64,000 bases of DNA from positions 62,001 through 126,000 of the forward strand of contig NZ_JACJQO010000010.1 in NCBI RefSeq assembly GCF_014696715.1, written 5' to 3'. The translations under genes and the position numbers were made by a program. Position 1 is the first letter of the stretch. Each line of letters opens with the position of its first letter. The notes beneath the pieces were generated by a model, which worked only from the letters and a program-made list of their open reading frames with translations, was not told where the DNA came from and did not search any database. Below, one piece after another: positions 29,386 to 39,541 of this stretch. This DNA comes from Pseudanabaena sp. FACHB-2040 (GTDB lineage: Bacteria > Cyanobacteriota > Cyanobacteriia > Phormidesmidales > Phormidesmidaceae).

Positions 29386-29775
29386 GGCAGCTTGTTTCCT
29401 CAATACAGACGGATACTGCCTTAGATCCAGTAAGAAAGCCGAGGGGGTGAAACGAGGTGTAAAGGAAGAGATAGCTTACTGTATCTTCAGCTACCTTTCA
29501 TTATTGCGGGGGTGAAAAAAATTGCTGCCTTTGGTTTACACATCGAAAATTCTTTGTACAGAAGTTCTTTTAGTTGGGGCCTCTCAAAAGCTTTGTAAAG
29601 ATTGGGTTGGAGATGGCTACAAGACTGCTGGGGCACGCCGCAACACCTACCTATAGGTAAATGCGACAACTGCTGAGTTGCCCGAAGATAAAGAACGTTA
29701 AAGCATCTGTCAAGCCTTTGAACAAGTTTTGCAATGCTTTTGCAAAATACCGTCTTTTCCCTGAACCTCGACCCT
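29386..29775. other. Intergenic gap of about 390 nt
   Basis: Divergent region between the pentapeptide protein and the NTF2-like protein. A 102-aa open frame on the minus strand here has no family resemblance and was not accepted. No clear RNA gene or repeat was seen. Confidence 0.4.
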
Positions 29776-30144
29776 ATGATTCCTTTTTCTACCACCTTTG
29801 AAGACGTTCTCGAATCGGCTCAAAGAGCCTGGCTGATGAGCGATGCTGAGGGCTTTGCGGGTCTATTTGATGAGATTGGAGAATTCATGGTGCCGGGTGG
29901 TCGGTGGATTGGTCAGGAGGACATTCAGCTAGCGTTTCAGGAGTATTCGGACGCCTACGAAGTCCTGCAAATCGAGGTGCTGCAGATTCTCAAAGAAGGC
30001 AATAGAGCCGCCGTAGAATGGCGCTGGACTGACCGGGAGCGGGCAACAGGCAACACCTCCGAGGCAGAAGACGCCATTTTCATTGAGATGCTGGGTGGGC
30101 GCATTACCCGGTGGCGCGAATATATCGACAACGGCTCCCTTTAA
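29776..30144 (+). CDS. NTF2-like / SnoaL-type protein
   Basis: About 122 aa with a cone-shaped alpha+beta NTF2-like fold inferred from FEDVLESAQRAWLMSDAEGF at the start and the strands VEWRWTDRERATG and EDAIFIEMLGGRITRWREYID. Members are small isomerases, hydrolases or ligand-binding proteins; the role here is unknown. The open frame begins at 29734, but the ATG at 29776 fits the fold better; neither has a strong ribosome-binding site. It is 14 nt upstream of the glycogen debranching gene, suggesting one transcript. Confidence 0.75.
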   Translation: MIPFSTTFEDVLESAQRAWLMSDAEGFAGLFDEIGEFMVPGGRWIGQEDIQLAFQEYSDAYEVLQIEVLQILKEGNRAAVEWRWTDRERATGNTSEAEDAIFIEMLGGRITRWREYIDNGSL

Positions 30145-30158
30145 CGAGATCACTCGCG

Positions 30159-32162
30159 ATGGCTCTTCACTTTGGACGCAACATTTGCGGAGATTTAGAA
30201 GTCTCCGGGCAGCGGGAATGGCTGGTGACGAATGGCATCGGTGGCTATGCCAGCGGCACAGTTGCGGGCGTGCTAACTCGTCACTACCACGGGTTACTGG
30301 TGGCGGCGCTCAAGCCTCCTCTCATGCGAACTCTGCTGGTCACCAAGCTAGATGAAGCGGTTCACTATGGAGAGCATCAATTTGAGCTGCAAACGGATCG
30401 CTGGGTGGGGGGAGCGGTAACGGGGCATGGCTACACCCAGACAGAGCGATTCCATTTGGAAGGCACCGTGCCGGTGTGGACCTATGCCTTTGGTGATGCC
30501 CTGCTAGAAAAGCGTATCTGGATGGAGCAGGGGGCTAATACCACCTACGTTGACTATAAGCTGCGGCGAGCTAGTGAACCGCTGACGTTGTCGCTCAAGG
30601 CTCTGGTCAACTGCCGGCCTCACCACGACAGCACCGAGGGGGGCCGCTGGCAGATGCAGGTTGAGTCGGTAGAGCAGGGGGTGCAGGTGCGGGCCTTTGA
30701 TCAGGCGACCCCTTTCTACCTGCTGGCTAAGAATGGCACGGTGGAGCTGGCTCATACCTGGTGTCGGGGCTATAGCCTGGAGATAGAGCACGCTCGGGGC
30801 ATACATCCCTTTGATGACCATCTGCACGCGGCGACTTTTGCGATTACCCTAGCCCCAGAAGAGTCCTACACGCTGGTTTTGAGCACCGAAGAGGAGCCCT
30901 GTCTGGAGGGTCAAATGGCACTCAAAGCCCGCTATGCCTATGAGGAAGACCTGCTGCAGCGGTGGCAGGGAGCCCACCATCTAAGCGAAAAGAGCACGCC
31001 GCAGTGGCTGGATCATCTGGTGTTGGCCGCCGATCAGTTTGTGGTGCAGCGACCTCTGCCGGGGGAAGATCACGGCAAGACGGTGATTGCGGGCTACCCT
31101 TGGTTTGGCGACTGGGGCCGCGATACGATGATCAGCCTGCCGGGACTTGCGATCGCAACCGGCCGCCCTGAAATTGCCCGCCCCATTCTCCGCACCTTTG
31201 CCCGCTACGTTGACCAGGGCATGCTGCCAAACCTGTTTCCTGAGGTTGGCGAAGAACCTCACTACAACACCATTGATGCGACGCTCTGGTACTTTGAAGC
31301 GATCCGCGCCTACTTTGCGGCCACCCAAGATGAAGCGCTGCTGCGAGAGCTATTTCCAGTGCTAGAGGAGATTATTGCCTGGCACCAAAAGGGCACCCGT
31401 TACAACATTCACATGGACGAGGATGGCCTGATCTGGGGCGGCGACCCCAGCGTGCAGCTGACCTGGATGGATGCCAAGGTCGATGACTGGGTCGTTACGC
31501 CCCGCATTGGCAAGCCTGTGGAGATCAATGCCCTGTGGTACAACGCCCTGGTGAGTATGGCTGAGTTTTCCCGGCATTTGGGCCAGTCGGCAGATCGCTA
31601 TACAGACCTAGCTGAGCGGGTACGAAGCGGGTTTCAGCGGTTTTGGCATGAGGAAAAGGGCTACTGCTACGACGTGATCGACTCCCCTAACCCTCAAGAA
31701 GAAGACATGCTGCGGCCCAACCAGATCTTTGCGGTGGCCCTGCCGCAGTTTGAAGGTGTTGAGCCTTTACTAAGCCCGGAGCAGCAGCGGTCTGTCGTGG
31801 ATCATGTCGCTCGGGCATTGGTGACGTCTCACGGGTTGCGATCGCTCTCTCCCGATCACCCTGAGTATATTGGGCAGTACACGGGCGGTCGCTATCAGCG
31901 CGATGGAGCCTACCACCAAGGCACCGTTTGGGGCTGGCTGATTGGTCCCTTTGTGCAGGCGCACCTGAAGGTATACCGCAACCCAGCTACGGCTCAGAGC
32001 TTTTTAGAACCTATGGCAGATCACCTTTACTCGGGCGCAGTCGGCAGCCTTAGTGAAGTGTTTGATGGCGATGCCCCTTTCTCACCGCGTGGCTGCTTTG
32101 CCCAAGCTTGGACAGTGGCTGAGGTGCTGCGAACCTGGCTGCTGACTTTGCAGACGACTTGA
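30159..32162 (+). CDS. Amylo-alpha-1,6-glucosidase-type glycogen debranching enzyme
   Basis: A 667-aa protein with an N-terminal glycogen-debranching (GDE_N) domain (EWLVTNGIGGYASGTVAG at residue 17 on, then HYHGLLVAAL) and a C-terminal (alpha/alpha)6-barrel of GH133 type with WFGDWGRDTMISLPGL and GALWYNALVSMAEF-like segments. It should hydrolyse alpha-1,6 branches of glycogen in the cytosol. The open frame reaches back to 30111, but the ATG at 30159 after the NTF2-like stop gives the family N-terminus MALHFGRNICGDLE. Confidence 0.9.
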   Translation: MALHFGRNICGDLEVSGQREWLVTNGIGGYASGTVAGVLTRHYHGLLVAALKPPLMRTLLVTKLDEAVHYGEHQFELQTDRWVGGAVTGHGYTQTERFHLEGTVPVWTYAFGDALLEKRIWMEQGANTTYVDYKLRRASEPLTLSLKALVNCRPHHDSTEGGRWQMQVESVEQGVQVRAFDQATPFYLLAKNGTVELAHTWCRGYSLEIEHARGIHPFDDHLHAATFAITLAPEESYTLVLSTEEEPCLEGQMALKARYAYEEDLLQRWQGAHHLSEKSTPQWLDHLVLAADQFVVQRPLPGEDHGKTVIAGYPWFGDWGRDTMISLPGLAIATGRPEIARPILRTFARYVDQGMLPNLFPEVGEEPHYNTIDATLWYFEAIRAYFAATQDEALLRELFPVLEEIIAWHQKGTRYNIHMDEDGLIWGGDPSVQLTWMDAKVDDWVVTPRIGKPVEINALWYNALVSMAEFSRHLGQSADRYTDLAERVRSGFQRFWHEEKGYCYDVIDSPNPQEEDMLRPNQIFAVALPQFEGVEPLLSPEQQRSVVDHVARALVTSHGLRSLSPDHPEYIGQYTGGRYQRDGAYHQGTVWGWLIGPFVQAHLKVYRNPATAQSFLEPMADHLYSGAVGSLSEVFDGDAPFSPRGCFAQAWTVAEVLRTWLLTLQTT

Positions 32163-32599
32163 CCTAGCGCTTGCCCCAGGCTGCAAAGTTTTGCGTCTAA
32201 CCCGATGGTTTGGGGATGTTCTTCTTGAAAATTAGAAGTTAAACGAATCTCTCCCTAGAAAACCTCCCCTCTGCAGTAGGACGGGGCAAAGGGGCTGGTA
32301 AAATCCATCCTCAACCGGATCTCGATTGGTAGCTGATTTGACTAAAGTGAAGTTCTTACAGGTTAAAGCTGGGTTGTAGTGCAGTCCCTAACTCTCTTAC
32401 CCAAGTTGTCTTCTATTAAATATCTTCTGTAGAGAAAAATACCTACTCCTTTGCGTAGATTTTGACATTGGCTTCTTGCAGGAGTTTTAAGATTTGTTAC
32501 GGTATGAAGGCACAGATTATTGTTGCCTAGTACTGCTGCCCGACATCAGCCCTAGCGCAGTTTTGAGTACAGTCCCCTAACCGCAGTCATTGAGTCTGA
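32163..32599. other. Intergenic gap with possible promoter
   Basis: No gene was recognised in these 437 nt. A weak promoter candidate for the acyltransferase operon is TTGACA at 32462 with TTTTAA at 32485 (17-nt spacing). Two similar short segments, GCAGTCCCTAAC and ACAGTCCCCTAAC, occur near 32385 and 32570. Confidence 0.35.
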
Positions 32600-33328
32600 A
32601 TGGAATCTTTAGTTTCCGGTAATCCTCTCGCTATCTCCCAATGGTTGCTCACCTTGTTAGGCATCCGGATGTCGGTGCATTTTTCTGAGCGGATCCCCGC
32701 TGGGGCTTCTTTGGTGTTGGTGAGCAATCACCGCAGCTTTCTGGATGCGCCGCTGCTAATGGCTGGGCTGAATCGACCAGTGCACTTTGCTTGCCACCAC
32801 TACATGAGCCAAGTGCCGGGAATGCGGGAGTTTGTCAATGCTCTGGGCTGCTTGCCGCTAGATGCTCCCGGTGAGCAGCAGACCTTTTTCCGTGAGGCCA
32901 CGCACCTCTTGCGCGACCAGCAGGCGATCGGCATCTTTCCAGAAGGGGCGGCTCCGATGGTGCAGAGAACCGACCCCTTTGAGATGAGCGAGTTTCAGCG
33001 TGGCTTTGCCCACTTGGCCATGAAGGCTCCGGTCGAAGATTTGGTCATTTTGCCAGTTGCGATCGCATCCACCCAAGAAACCGTGCCCTCGGTCATGCCT
33101 CTCAAAGTCCTAAGTTGGTTCGACCCTAGTGAACCTTTGTTTGACCAGTCGGGCTGGCACCCAGCCGTGATTTACCGCAAAGTAGATCTGCTGGTGGGCC
33201 ACCCGGTGCGGGTAACGGATCGGCTGCGTTCTCACTATCACGGACGGCGGGCTGCCAAGCTAGCCACAGAAATTACCGATTCTTGTCAAAATGAGATTGC
33301 CAATTTGCTGCGTCAGGGGGCTTACTAG
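32600..33328 (+). CDS. 1-acyl-glycerol-3-phosphate acyltransferase-like protein
   Basis: A 242-aa LPLAT/PlsC-family protein. The acyltransferase motif NHRSFLDA (NHX4D) is near residue 42 and FPEGAAPM near residue 113. The N-terminus MESLVSGNPLAISQWLLTLLGI is hydrophobic, compatible with membrane association. It most likely transfers acyl groups to lysophosphatidate or another hydroxyl acceptor. It precedes an alpha/beta hydrolase by 17 nt. In plant phytyl ester synthases such a pair of domains is fused, so a role in fatty-acid ester formation is possible; this is inference. Confidence 0.85.
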   Translation: MESLVSGNPLAISQWLLTLLGIRMSVHFSERIPAGASLVLVSNHRSFLDAPLLMAGLNRPVHFACHHYMSQVPGMREFVNALGCLPLDAPGEQQTFFREATHLLRDQQAIGIFPEGAAPMVQRTDPFEMSEFQRGFAHLAMKAPVEDLVILPVAIASTQETVPSVMPLKVLSWFDPSEPLFDQSGWHPAVIYRKVDLLVGHPVRVTDRLRSHYHGRRAAKLATEITDSCQNEIANLLRQGAY

Positions 33329-33345
33329 AAGAAGAACCCCGTATA

Positions 33346-34158
33346 TTGCCTATCCTCGGGAGAATGTTGAAACCGATTAAGCCGCTCCACCTGATCAGCC
33401 CTGGCCCAGTAAATCGCAACCATCCTCTGCTGGTATTTTTGCCCGGCATGGATGGTACTGGCACACTGTACGTAAACCAAACTCAACGCCTGCGACAGTA
33501 CTTTGACATTCGCTGCCTAGTCATCCCAGCCGATGACCAAACGCCCTGGGAGGGGCTGGTGCAGCAAACGGTCAAGCTGATCAAGCAGGATCGTCAGGGT
33601 CGTCCGGTATACCTTTGTGCCGAATCTTTTGGGGCCTGTTTGGCGCTGCAGGTAGTCGCCCATGCCCCTGATTTGATCGACCGGTTGATTTTGATTAACC
33701 CTGCCTCCTCTTTTGGTCGGTTGCCCTGGTTCCGCTGGGTGGCCAGCGTTGCGCCCTGGGTCTCAGCCTCGGCCTACCATATGGGCACCTTGACCCTACT
33801 GCCCCTGCTGGCAGCCCTGCACCGCATTTCAGACGACAACCGCAGCAAGCTTCTGACGGCCATGCGCTCTGTCTCTCAGCGTAGTGCCGCCTGGCGGATG
33901 GCTCTGCTCAGCCAGTTTCGGGTCGAAGACCTGCCGCTCCACACTTTCCGCAACCCTACTCTGTTTATTGTGGGTCAGGCTGATCGGCTGCTGCCTTCCC
34001 TTAGCGAGGCAAAGCGGCTGGCTGAATTTTTGCCCGGTTCCCAGACCCATCTCTTGCCGTTGAGCGGTCATGCCTGCCTGCTGGAGCAGGAGGTCGATTT
34101 GGTGACCATTCTCCAGAGCACGGATATGTTGCCAGAAGTGGTGACTTCAGCAGCCTAG
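33346..34158 (+). CDS. Alpha/beta hydrolase, phytyl-ester-synthase-like
   Basis: A 270-aa alpha/beta hydrolase. HPLLVFLPGMDGTGTLY forms the oxyanion region, YLCAESFGACLAL (AESFGA nucleophile elbow, Ser about residue 99) and GHACLLEQ (His near 246) complete the triad with D in GQADRLLPS. The GMDGTG and GESxGACLAL-type features resemble the N-terminal half of plant PES1/PES2. It follows the acyltransferase gene by 17 nt, same strand, probably as an operon. Its substrate is unknown; lipid or acyl-chain related activity is inferred. Confidence 0.82.
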   Translation: MPILGRMLKPIKPLHLISPGPVNRNHPLLVFLPGMDGTGTLYVNQTQRLRQYFDIRCLVIPADDQTPWEGLVQQTVKLIKQDRQGRPVYLCAESFGACLALQVVAHAPDLIDRLILINPASSFGRLPWFRWVASVAPWVSASAYHMGTLTLLPLLAALHRISDDNRSKLLTAMRSVSQRSAAWRMALLSQFRVEDLPLHTFRNPTLFIVGQADRLLPSLSEAKRLAEFLPGSQTHLLPLSGHACLLEQEVDLVTILQSTDMLPEVVTSAA

Positions 34159-34279
34159 AGACAGGGGGCCAATTGCGCTGACCTCAACCGCCGAGTACAC
34201 TGTGCAGTGGGTTTTTGCTCCAGTCTAAATGGAGTGGTATTGTTAATGACCCCTGGAAAAGTGAGTTGAGGAACTGCCC

Positions 34280-35431
34280 ATGCGCTCCAGACAGTTTGGT
34301 CGGAATGTGCGATCGCATCTGTTTAGCCCCTCCCGTCGTCGGTTCCTGCACTTCTCGGCGGCAGCGATTTCGACGGTGGCGCTAGCCAACTGTCAGAGGC
34401 AGCAGGCAGGTGCCCCCGAGGCCGAAGCCGATTCCCAGGCTAGCTCCGCCGGCACCGACGAACCACTCTATATCTACACCTGGGCTGACTACTCAGATGA
34501 GGAGGTCTACCAGCGCTTTACCGAAAGAACGGGCATTCAGGTCGTCGCCGACGTCTACGATTCCAACGAGACTATGCTGGCCAAGATGCAGGCGGGTGGA
34601 GGCAAGCAATATAGCGTCCTGTACCCCTCCGACTACATGGTGCAGCAGATGCTTGAGCTAAATCTGCTCTCTGAAGTTGATAAATCACAGCTAACAGGGC
34701 TAGACAATCTGCGCGACCGTTGGCAGAGCCCGCCCTACGACCCAGATAACCAGCACAGTATCCCGGTCAGCTGGGGCACCACTGGTCTGATCTACGATAC
34801 GACCGTTATCAACCCAGGCCCCACAGACCTAGACTACCTGTGGGACAACCAGAGCAGGCTCTCAGGCAGAATTACGCTGTTGGAAGACGTGCGCGAAACA
34901 ATGGGAGCCGTCCTCAAGTCCTTAGGCTACTCCTACAACGCCACCGATCCTCAGCAGATTGAAGCAGCCTATAACCGACTACGAGAGTTGAAACCTGCGA
35001 TCGCAGCTTTTCAGTCCTTTGGCTGGGAAGATCGGCTCGTTGCCGGAGACCTGCTGATGTCAATGACCTACTCTATTGTTGGCAACGCTTTACCTGTCGA
35101 CAATCCCAACTTGCGATACATCATTCCTGAAGGCGGCAGCTCCGTCTGGACTGATACAATGGTCATTCCTCAAGGCGCTCCCAATCCAACCGCAGCCTAT
35201 GCCTGGATTAACTTTATGATGGAGCCAGAAAATGCAGCCTTTGCTGTGGAAAAACTGCGCTTTGCCACGCCCAACGAGTCAGCTTTTAGCCTGCTCTCCA
35301 ACGAGGTAAAAGAGAGCGAAACGCTCTTCCCATCTGATGACGTGCTAGCCAAGTGCGAAAGCATTGCGCCTCTAGACGAAGCCACGACTGAACTCTACGA
35401 CAAATACTGGACTGAACTGGCCAGCATTTAA
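34280..35431 (+). CDS. Polyamine-type extracellular solute-binding protein (Tat-exported)
   Basis: A 383-aa PotD/PotF-like binding protein. The N-terminus has a twin-arginine signal (SRRRFLHFSAAAISTVALAN) followed by Cys in ANCQR, so it is probably a lipoprotein exported by Tat. The mature protein begins with EPLYIYTWADYSDEEVY and contains PVSWGTTGLIYDTTV and INFMMEPENAAFAVE, typical of the spermidine/putrescine-binding family. No ABC partner is adjacent; the complete importer at 42-47 kb has its own binding protein. A strong terminator follows. Confidence 0.85.
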   Translation: MRSRQFGRNVRSHLFSPSRRRFLHFSAAAISTVALANCQRQQAGAPEAEADSQASSAGTDEPLYIYTWADYSDEEVYQRFTERTGIQVVADVYDSNETMLAKMQAGGGKQYSVLYPSDYMVQQMLELNLLSEVDKSQLTGLDNLRDRWQSPPYDPDNQHSIPVSWGTTGLIYDTTVINPGPTDLDYLWDNQSRLSGRITLLEDVRETMGAVLKSLGYSYNATDPQQIEAAYNRLRELKPAIAAFQSFGWEDRLVAGDLLMSMTYSIVGNALPVDNPNLRYIIPEGGSSVWTDTMVIPQGAPNPTAAYAWINFMMEPENAAFAVEKLRFATPNESAFSLLSNEVKESETLFPSDDVLAKCESIAPLDEATTELYDKYWTELASI

Positions 35432-35443
35432 GCTTTAGCTCAC

Positions 35444-35486
35444 TCAAAAAAGTAGAGACGTGCTCAGCACGTCTCTACTTTTTTGA
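35444..35486 (+). terminator. Strong Rho-independent terminator
   Basis: A perfect 20-bp inverted repeat (arms start TCAAAAAAGTAGAGACGTGC, three-nt loop at 35464-35466) ending in TTTTTT. It lies 12 nt past the stop of the polyamine-binding protein and can work in both directions, also serving the small gene on the opposite strand. Confidence 0.92.
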
Positions 35487-35589
35487 AATTGACTTTTTGG
35501 ACAGTATCAACAGTAGATGAGCGGCAAGGTTGATTTGACTGTGTCGATTGATCTTCCTTGCCCAACTCCTGTACTGCCTTAGATGATCT

Positions 35590-35724
35590 CTAGTTGCCGC
35601 GACGCTTCAAAGCTTCGATCATCTGCTGGCGAACCGCCTTTGCCCACTGATCAAAATCAACCTCACCATCCTGCACTTGAGCTGCAGAAGCGGTTCGTCT
35701 CTGAACCTGAGAATCGTGTGCCAT
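35590..35724 (-). CDS. Small conserved protein, 44 aa, unknown function
   Basis: A short coding frame not found by length-limited searches. It reads MAHDSQVQRRTASAA, then QVQDGEVDFDQWAKAVRQQM and IEALKRRGN. The Trp/Ala-rich centre (DFDQWAKAVRQQMIEALKRR) looks like an amphipathic helix. A Shine-Dalgarno-like GGTGA is 8 nt upstream of the ATG. The codon use and clean stop suggest a real gene; I recall similar short cyanobacterial proteins but no function. Confidence 0.65.
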   Translation of the reverse strand: MAHDSQVQRRTASAAQVQDGEVDFDQWAKAVRQQMIEALKRRGN

Positions 35725-36052
35725 TACCTGTCACCTGTGGAAAAGAGTATTAAAATTAACAATTTGTTCAGCATCCCTATTATTGTTGGGATAGCTGATG
35801 CTCGGCAATCATACTTTCGACAGATCTCATCAAGATTTCGTCACAAAATGCCCATCTTTAAAGATTGCTAGATTGAGCTAGTTAGCCTCACAAGGAGATA
35901 TTTGAACTTCCCCATAAGTGGCCCTTTAAAGCAACCTGTCAAAACAGACATTAATTGAGATAAAACAGGTTCATTCGATGAGAATTAGCTGGGAAAAACC
36001 TGTCGATTTCAAGAGCGATCTCTAGTCTAGCTTGCCCTACGAAACGTCGCTT
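35725..36052. other. Intergenic gap, hairpins only
   Basis: Upstream of the 44-aa gene and downstream of carB. A hairpin CAGCATCCC/GGGATAGCTG (35769-35797) and inverted arms AACCTGT/ACAGGTT (35933-35971) are seen. No gene was recognised. Confidence 0.5.
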
Positions 36053-39000
36053 CTATCCATCGACCCTTAAATAGTCTTGTAGGGCCTTTACATCCAGCGG
36101 TTCTTGCTGCAAAGAGCGGATGGCTGCTGCGGTAGCTCTAGCCCCCGCAATAGTGGTGATAATCGGCACCTTGTAAGCCAGTGCTGTCCGTCGGATGGAA
36201 CGGTCATCTTCCTGGGCTTCACCGCCAGACGGAGTGTTGATGATCAGCTGAATCTGGTTGTTTTTGATGGCATCGACGACGTGGGGCCTGCCCTCGTGCA
36301 GCTTAAGCACCAGATTGACCGTCAGACCGCTTTCCATCAACGTTTTGCGTGTGCCGGTAGTGGCGATTAGCTTAAAGCCCATCGCCGCTAGATCCTGAGC
36401 AATTGGAATCACCGCCTCCTTCTCCCGGTCGTTCATGGAGATGAAAACTGCGCCCTTGAGCGGCAGTCGCTGGTTGGCGGCCAGTTCTGCTTTAGCAAAG
36501 GCTTTGCCAAAGTCCACATCAATGCCCATGACTTCGCCGGTAGAGCGCATCTCTGGTCCCAAAATGGCATCGGTGCCAGGAAACTTCTCAAAGGGCAGCA
36601 CGGCTTCTTTGACCGAGATGTGTTTGGGAATGACCTCCTCGGTGACGCCCAACTCTGCCAAGGTTTTGCCCGACATTACTCGCACAGCCATCTTGGCTAG
36701 GGGCACCCCGGTGGCCTTAGAGACAAAAGGCACTGTGCGCGAGGCGCGGGGGTTGGCCTCTAGAATGTAGACCTGATCGCCTTTAACAGCGAACTGAATG
36801 TTCATCAACCCCACTACCTGAAGCCGCTTAGCTAGCTTGATCGTCCACTCCCGAATGGTGCTCAGGGGGCCATCACTCAGGGTGATGGTGGGCAGCGAAC
36901 AGGCCGAGTCACCGGAGTGAATGCCTGCCTGCTCAATGTGCTCCATGATGCCGCCAATCACGACGTTACCGCTCTGATCTGCGATCGCATCCACATCCAC
37001 CTCAATCGCGTTCTCCAGGAACTTGTCGATCAAAATCGGGTGGTCAGGCTCGACCTGGACGGCGTAGGTCATATACCGTTCTAGATCCTTATCGGAGTAG
37101 ACAATCTCCATGGCCCGTCCGCCCAGCACATAGCTAGGCCGCACCACCACAGGATAGTCAATCGCTTGGGCCACCTTCAGGGCCTCTTCGTAGCTGCGGG
37201 CTAGCCCGTTGGCAGGCTGCAAAATGTCCAGCTCCCGCAGGATCTGCTCAAACCGCTCCCGGTCTTCGGCGGTATCGATAGAGTCGGGAGAGGTGCCCCA
37301 GATGCGTGTGGAGGCGGGAGAGCTGGGGAGCGCAGGAGACGTCTCCCCTGTCCCCTGTAGCGCTGCTAGATACTTTTGCAGCGGCACCGCCAGCTTCAGG
37401 GGCGTCTGCCCACCAAACTGGATGATGATGCCTTCGGGGTTTTCGGCTTCGATGATATTGAGCACGTCTTCCTTGGTCAGCGGCTCAAAGTAGAGGCGAT
37501 CGCTGGTGTCGTAGTCGGTGGAGACGGTCTCGGGATTGGAGTTGACCATGATGGTTTCGAAGTCGTCGGCCCGCAGGGCGTAGGAGGCATGACAACAGCA
37601 GTAGTCAAACTCAATGCCTTGGCCAATGCGGTTGGGGCCACCGCCCAAAATCATCACCTTGCGGCGATTAGAGGGCAGTACCTCGCTCTCCTCCTCGTAG
37701 GTGGAGTAGTAGTAGGGGGTGAGCGCTTCGAACTCAGCCGCGCAGGTATCGACAGTCTTATAGACGGGAATGACGCCTAGCGACTTGCGGTAGGCCCGCA
37801 CTTCATCCTCAGAGGTCTTGGTGGCGTAGGCAATCTGCCGATCGCTAAAGCCCTGCCGCTTGATGGCGTACATCAGGTCTTTGTCGATGTCTTGCAGCGG
37901 TGTGCGCTTGAGCAGCTTCTCGGTTTCGAGCAGGTCTGCAAGCTTGCGCAAAAACCAAGGATCGATGCCCGTGAGTTCAAAAATCTCCTCGACGGTTTGG
38001 CCTAGCTGCAGGGCATGGCGCAGGGAAAAGATGCGCTCTGGATTGGGGGTGCGCAGGCTAGCTCGGATCTGGGAGATAGTGGGGAGTTTTTCGTTGCGAT
38101 CGCAGCCCCAGCCTGCTCGCCCAGTTTCCAACGACCGAAGCGCCTTTTGCAGTGACTCCTGGAAGGTGCGACCAATCGCCATGGCCTCGCCCACCGACTT
38201 CATTTGAGTGGTCAGGTTGGGCTCAGATCCAGGGAATTTCTCAAAGGCAAACCGGGGCACCTTTGTCACCACATAGTCAATGGTCGGCTCAAAGCTGGCC
38301 GGAGTCTTGCGGGTGATGTCGTTTGGAATTTCATCAAGGGTGTAGCCCACTGCCAGCTTGGCGGCAAACTTGGCAATGGGAAAACCCGTCGCCTTAGAAG
38401 CCAAAGCAGAACTGCGCGACACTCGTGGGTTCATCTCAATAACGATGACGTCGCCCGTATCTGGGTTCACCGCAAACTGAATGTTAGAGCCCCCTGTCTC
38501 TACCCCGATCTCGCGAATGATCTTGATCGAAGCATCCCGCAGTCGTTGGTATTCTTTATCGGTCAGCGTTTGGGCTGGAGCCACCGTGATCGAGTCTCCA
38601 GTGTGAACCCCCATTGGGTCCAGGTTCTCAATGGAGCAGATGATCACTACGTTGTCGGCCAGATCGCGCATGACCTCCAGCTCGTATTCCTTCCAGCCCA
38701 GCAGCGACTGCTCAATTAGAATTTGCGATACCGGACTGGCATCAATGCCGGATCGGGCAATTTCCTCAAACTCCTCCTGGTTGTAGGCAATGCCGCCGCC
38801 AGTGCCGCCCATCGTATAGGCCGGGCGAATGATCAGAGGAAAGGAGCCAATTTGAGCCCCAATTTCCTTGGCTTGGTCCATCGTCTCTGCTAAGCCCGAC
38901 GGACACACGCCTACACCGATGCGCTCCATCGCCTCTTTAAACAGCTTGCGGTCCTCCGCCATCTCAATGGCGGGCAGCTTGGCCCCAATCAACTCAACAC

Positions 39001-39334
39001 CGTACTTCTCTAAAACGCCACTCTTAGCGAGCGACACGGCTAGGTTGAGCGCAGTCTGGCCGCCCATGGTGGGCAGCAGCGCATCGGGGCGCTCCTTGGC
39101 AATAACCCGCTCTACCAATTCTGGGGTAAGCGGCTCAATATAGGTCCGATCAGCTATCTCTGGGTCGGTCATGATAGTGGCCGGGTTGGAGTTGACTAGA
39201 ACTACTTCATAGCCCTCCTCCCGCAGCGCCTTACAAGCCTGGGTGCCCGAATAGTCAAACTCACAGGCTTGACCAATGACAATTGGCCCAGATCCGATCA
39301 GCAAAATTTTCTTGATGTCTTCACGACGGGGCAT
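36053..39334 (-). CDS. carB: Carbamoyl-phosphate synthase large subunit
   Basis: Makes carbamoyl phosphate from bicarbonate, ammonia (from CarA) and two ATP for arginine and pyrimidine synthesis. The product is 1093 aa, a duplicated ATP-grasp protein. The start [20 protein letters not shown], the first ATP-grasp [17 protein letters not shown], the second [19 protein letters not shown] and [17 protein letters not shown], and the C-terminal MGS-like allosteric domain ([15 protein letters not shown]) are all present. A Ser/Pro-rich insert of about 20 residues ([16 protein letters not shown]) lies at about residue 650, between the oligomerisation and second synthetase regions. Confidence 0.97.
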   Translation of the reverse strand: MPRREDIKKILLIGSGPIVIGQACEFDYSGTQACKALREEGYEVVLVNSNPATIMTDPEIADRTYIEPLTPELVERVIAKERPDALLPTMGGQTALNLAVSLAKSGVLEKYGVELIGAKLPAIEMAEDRKLFKEAMERIGVGVCPSGLAETMDQAKEIGAQIGSFPLIIRPAYTMGGTGGGIAYNQEEFEEIARSGIDASPVSQILIEQSLLGWKEYELEVMRDLADNVVIICSIENLDPMGVHTGDSITVAPAQTLTDKEYQRLRDASIKIIREIGVETGGSNIQFAVNPDTGDVIVIEMNPRVSRSSALASKATGFPIAKFAAKLAVGYTLDEIPNDITRKTPASFEPTIDYVVTKVPRFAFEKFPGSEPNLTTQMKSVGEAMAIGRTFQESLQKALRSLETGRAGWGCDRNEKLPTISQIRASLRTPNPERIFSLRHALQLGQTVEEIFELTGIDPWFLRKLADLLETEKLLKRTPLQDIDKDLMYAIKRQGFSDRQIAYATKTSEDEVRAYRKSLGVIPVYKTVDTCAAEFEALTPYYYSTYEEESEVLPSNRRKVMILGGGPNRIGQGIEFDYCCCHASYALRADDFETIMVNSNPETVSTDYDTSDRLYFEPLTKEDVLNIIEAENPEGIIIQFGGQTPLKLAVPLQKYLAALQGTGETSPALPSSPASTRIWGTSPDSIDTAEDRERFEQILRELDILQPANGLARSYEEALKVAQAIDYPVVVRPSYVLGGRAMEIVYSDKDLERYMTYAVQVEPDHPILIDKFLENAIEVDVDAIADQSGNVVIGGIMEHIEQAGIHSGDSACSLPTITLSDGPLSTIREWTIKLAKRLQVVGLMNIQFAVKGDQVYILEANPRASRTVPFVSKATGVPLAKMAVRVMSGKTLAELGVTEEVIPKHISVKEAVLPFEKFPGTDAILGPEMRSTGEVMGIDVDFGKAFAKAELAANQRLPLKGAVFISMNDREKEAVIPIAQDLAAMGFKLIATTGTRKTLMESGLTVNLVLKLHEGRPHVVDAIKNNQIQLIINTPSGGEAQEDDRSIRRTALAYKVPIITTIAGARATAAAIRSLQQEPLDVKALQDYLRVDG

Positions 39335-39541
39335 AGGCTGTAGTCACCAGAGATGATTCACGGAAATCCAGAATATTGTAGATGCTTTCTCGGTCCCCAA
39401 CCCGTTCTACTGGGCCCGGCTTAATCCAGAGTTGATGACGTTTCCTGAGTTCAGGCTGATTTTTTCCAACTCAAGTATTTAAGGACACAAGTTCTCAGTA
39501 CAGATGTACTATTTTAAGGAATAAACCGATGGGCTAGGGCA

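Noticed and set aside
29487-29795. A 102-aa frame on the minus strand between two genes.
   Set aside because: No family resemblance, no ribosome site, and its beginning overlaps the NTF2-like gene region.
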